Source: an uncultured Phycisphaerales bacterium
Lineage (GTDB): Bacteria > Planctomycetota > Phycisphaerae > Sedimentisphaerales > Anaerobacaceae
Assembly: GCA_937927975.1 (NCBI GenBank)
Contig: CALEZT010000278.1
Location: 1-6,817, forward strand
Length of the DNA stretch: 6,817 bases
Direction of reading: 5' to 3'
Under the pieces are notes generated by a model that saw only the letters and a program-made list of their open reading frames with translations, made no database searches and was not told where the DNA came from. A program made the position numbers and the translations under genes. Below, piece after piece: positions 5,393 to 6,817 of this stretch; position 1 is the first letter of the stretch; each line of letters begins with the position of its first letter.

Positions 5393-6340
5393 TCATTTTG
5401 TACGATTGACGCGATATGTCTTATCAGGCTTCTTCTTCCGCCCGTCATGGTCAGACAACCGATGTCCATACACCAACAACTCATAGTACTTATTGAAACG
5501 CTCGATATCGTCGTCTTGATCCGTGAGCTTATAGGTTGTCAGATCCCACGGATACTCGCTTAGCAGAACTTGGGGGAAAGTCCGGAGGTAAATCACCTTG
5601 TCGCCGTACATGAATGCATTGAATGCAGCCACGCGTCGTGACCAGCGATATAGCTCGATGTCAAAATCAGTATCCAAGAACATCATTGATGCAACAGTGG
5701 TCATGAAGTACTCGCGCATGGCCAGGTAATCTGAATCCTCCACCGGCACGGCACGGACGACCACCTTTTCAATAACCTTGTGTTTCAGATCGGATAGCCC
5801 GCTCAGGAGGAAACGAAGGGTTTGCCCAGTGCCAATCGATGCATACAGTATCTTTGCAGACTCCGACTGTCTGATGGTCTCTCCCAATTCATAGAACGCT
5901 TCGAAGAATGACAACCGCTTCTTGCTAAACCAAATCCCTGTAGGGCCCGATGAACTATCAACTGCTGTCGCAGCAGAATTTCTCTTTGCCTGTGCTTGTC
6001 TGTACCGTTTTATCTCTTCTTCCACCGGAGTGATCAAATCCGATGGTATCGGTAGCGTGTCGGGTGTCAACGGGTTGTCTCCGTCATTGTGTGCCTCCGC
6101 GGTCCGTTGTTGCAGGGCGGCAAGAACATCGTACACGGTCTCTTCGCTACCCTCTTCATGAGTCTCCAGCCGCCTGACAGTGCTCTTGCTCGGTCCGCCC
6201 CTTTTCAGCTTATGGATTGTCTCATTCGCCTCTCTACACTTGTGTGCCGCTCCAGCCAATCTCTCCCACGACAGACCCAATGCGGTCCGGTAATGCTTAA
6301 TCTTCTCACCAGACACTTTTTGTTTCGGGCCTCTACCCAT
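5393..6340 (-). CDS. HTH (XRE-like) regulator with C-terminal sensor-like alpha/beta domain
   Basis: The protein has 315 residues. Residues 11-76 form a Cro/C1-like helix-turn-helix: EKIKHYRTALGLSWERLAGA, then SKSTVRRLE as the recognition helix, then SEETVYDVLAAL. Compared with the usual XRE fold, about 17 extra residues (33-49, rich in Lys, Glu and Gly) separate the second and third helices. A Pro-rich hydrophilic linker (78-131) leads to residues 141-291. There, alternating strands and helices can be seen: AKILYASIGTG, VIEKVVVRAVPVE, FDIELYRWSRR, FNAFMYGDKVIYLRTF and PWDLTTYKL, then a helix ERFNKYYELL. The order recalls degenerate phospholipase-D-like sensor domains fused to HTH proteins, but no HxK catalytic motif is present. 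That comparison is inference. The ATG at 6340 is chosen because GAGG lies 7 bases upstream; an ATG at 6346 is too close to it. The likely role is a DNA-binding regulator with an unknown signal. Confidence 0.68.
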   Translation of the reverse strand: MGRGPKQKVSGEKIKHYRTALGLSWERLAGAAHKCREANETIHKLKRGGPSKSTVRRLETHEEGSEETVYDVLAALQQRTAEAHNDGDNPLTPDTLPIPSDLITPVEEEIKRYRQAQAKRNSAATAVDSSSGPTGIWFSKKRLSFFEAFYELGETIRQSESAKILYASIGTGQTLRFLLSGLSDLKHKVIEKVVVRAVPVEDSDYLAMREYFMTTVASMMFLDTDFDIELYRWSRRVAAFNAFMYGDKVIYLRTFPQVLLSEYPWDLTTYKLTDQDDDIERFNKYYELLVYGHRLSDHDGRKKKPDKTYRVNRTK

Positions 6341-6347
6341 CGTCATA

Positions 6348-6351
6348 CCTC
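6348..6351 (-). promoter_or_regulatory. Ribosome binding site deciding the start of the regulator gene
   Basis: GAGG on the minus strand is 7 bases from the ATG at 6340 and only 1 base from the ATG at 6346. The spacing selects 6340 and excludes the GTG at 6397. Confidence 0.55.
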
Positions 6352-6435
6352 GTTCTTCAAGGGCACATTTCTCTGCACGTACCGTCCACGCCAACACACA
6401 TGTCTGACCAGAGCCGCTGTACTTGGGCCTGTTTC

Positions 6436-6478
6436 GCTCATGAACGTATCTGTGCTCAAATGAATCTAACCTTGCTCA
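6436..6478. repeat. Three GCTCA motifs upstream of the regulator gene, possible operator
   Basis: GCTCA occurs at 6436-6440, 6454-6458 and 6474-6478, spaced 18 and 20 bases apart (TGAGC on the coding strand of the regulator). The first two are flanked by similar bases (GCTCATGAAC and GCTCAAATGAA). Spacing near two helical turns upstream of an HTH gene suggests autoregulation. The motif is short, so chance is possible. I see no clear -10/-35 pair here. Confidence 0.3.
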
Positions 6479-6817
6479 CTTGGAAGTTGTCCTTATGTGG
6501 CCGCTTGATAGCCTGATCAGTGTGTTTCGACATGTAAATACTGAAGGGCAATCGTCAACCGTTGACCTGTCTATGCGTAGAGAACCAGCACAACAACGTG
6601 TTTCTTGTCCGGGTCCGCCGGAATCAGTCATGATTTCGCGGCGCCAGGTTACTGACATCGTCCGGCGCAAGCTCGGCCATATCGATGTACCTGGCCTGCC
6701 TCCACCTGCGTTCGTCCGACCGGCGGAATCCGGCCGGACCGTGTGTCGATCCGACCCCCAATCCGAGGTTGTCCCGTTCTCAGTTGGAGGTGCGGTGACC
6801 ACTCCACGGTGAATCCT
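6479..6817. other. Right end of the window, no gene supported
   Basis: Long frames are open on both strands (6480-6812 plus; 6476-6802 minus), but both products are low in hydrophobic residues, rich in Arg, Ser, Thr and Pro, and resemble no family I know. Neither has a good ribosome binding site; the plus frame starts with TTG. Visible structures are a palindrome AATCA-GTCA-TGATT (6622-6635) and a hairpin at 6714-6739. The stretch may be intergenic or the start of a region continuing past the window. Confidence 0.4.
6714..6739. repeat. GC-rich hairpin near the right end
   Basis: GTCCGACCGG (6714-6723) and CCGGCCGGAC (6730-6739) pair at 9 of 10 positions around a CGGAAT loop. No T-run follows, so it is not an obvious terminator. 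Confidence 0.5.

Noticed and set aside
1..6817. tRNA, rRNA, CRISPR array, insertion sequence or transposase, toxin-antitoxin pair
   Set aside because: I looked on both strands and found no cloverleaf with a usual anticodon region, no regular spaced repeats, no DDE transposase pattern and no tight two-gene toxin-antitoxin arrangement.

Overview
This window reads as an accessory, probably mobile (plasmid or integrative-element) segment of a free-living, probably Gram-negative bacterium. The evidence for mobility is an ArdA antirestriction gene, a two-winged-helix protein resembling plasmid replication initiators, a small conserved protein of a type I associate with mobile elements, and an XRE-type regulator, all separated by long non-coding spacers rich in inverted repeats. 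The evidence for a Gram-negative host is one large protein with a Sec signal peptide and repeats resembling the FlgT N-terminal/LPP20 fold of envelope proteins. Base composition looks moderately GC-rich. I cannot name a genus.

Layout from left to right. (1) 25-1614, minus strand: a secreted or periplasmic FlgT-N/LPP20-like protein, behind a good sigma70-type promoter (TTGGCG-N18-TATAAT, 1736-1765). (2) 1766-2372: a spacer in which I recognise no gene. (3) 2373-2572: three consecutive DNA hairpins, namely a 105-base nested imperfect palindrome, a 13-base mini-hairpin, and a 72-base hairpin with a 28-bp stem. They end 24 bases before the ardA start codon. (4) 2597-3163, plus: ardA, followed by a GC-rich terminator hairpin. 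(5) 3213-4412, minus: the replication-initiator-like protein, convergent with ardA. (6) 4413-4897: a spacer with several short direct and inverted repeats and one -35-like TTGACA on the plus strand. (7) 4898-5191, plus: a 97-residue conserved hypothetical protein. (8) 5192-5392: a short convergent spacer with a perfect hairpin. (9) 5393-6340, minus: an HTH (XRE-like) regulator with an unusual insertion in its HTH and a C-terminal alpha/beta domain that may be a degenerate PLD-like fold. (10) 6341-6817: an upstream region with repeated GCTCA motifs, then sequence open on both strands in which I can support no gene.

How the genes may work together (inference): the Rep-like protein would handle replication of the element. 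ArdA, a DNA mimic, would shield incoming DNA from type I restriction just after transfer. The large hairpins directly before ardA recall the folded single-stranded promoters that drive early antirestriction genes on conjugative plasmids such as ColIb-P9 and F. The XRE-type protein would be a regulator responding to an unknown signal. No relaxase, integrase, partition or restriction genes lie inside the window, so the type of element cannot be decided from this sequence.
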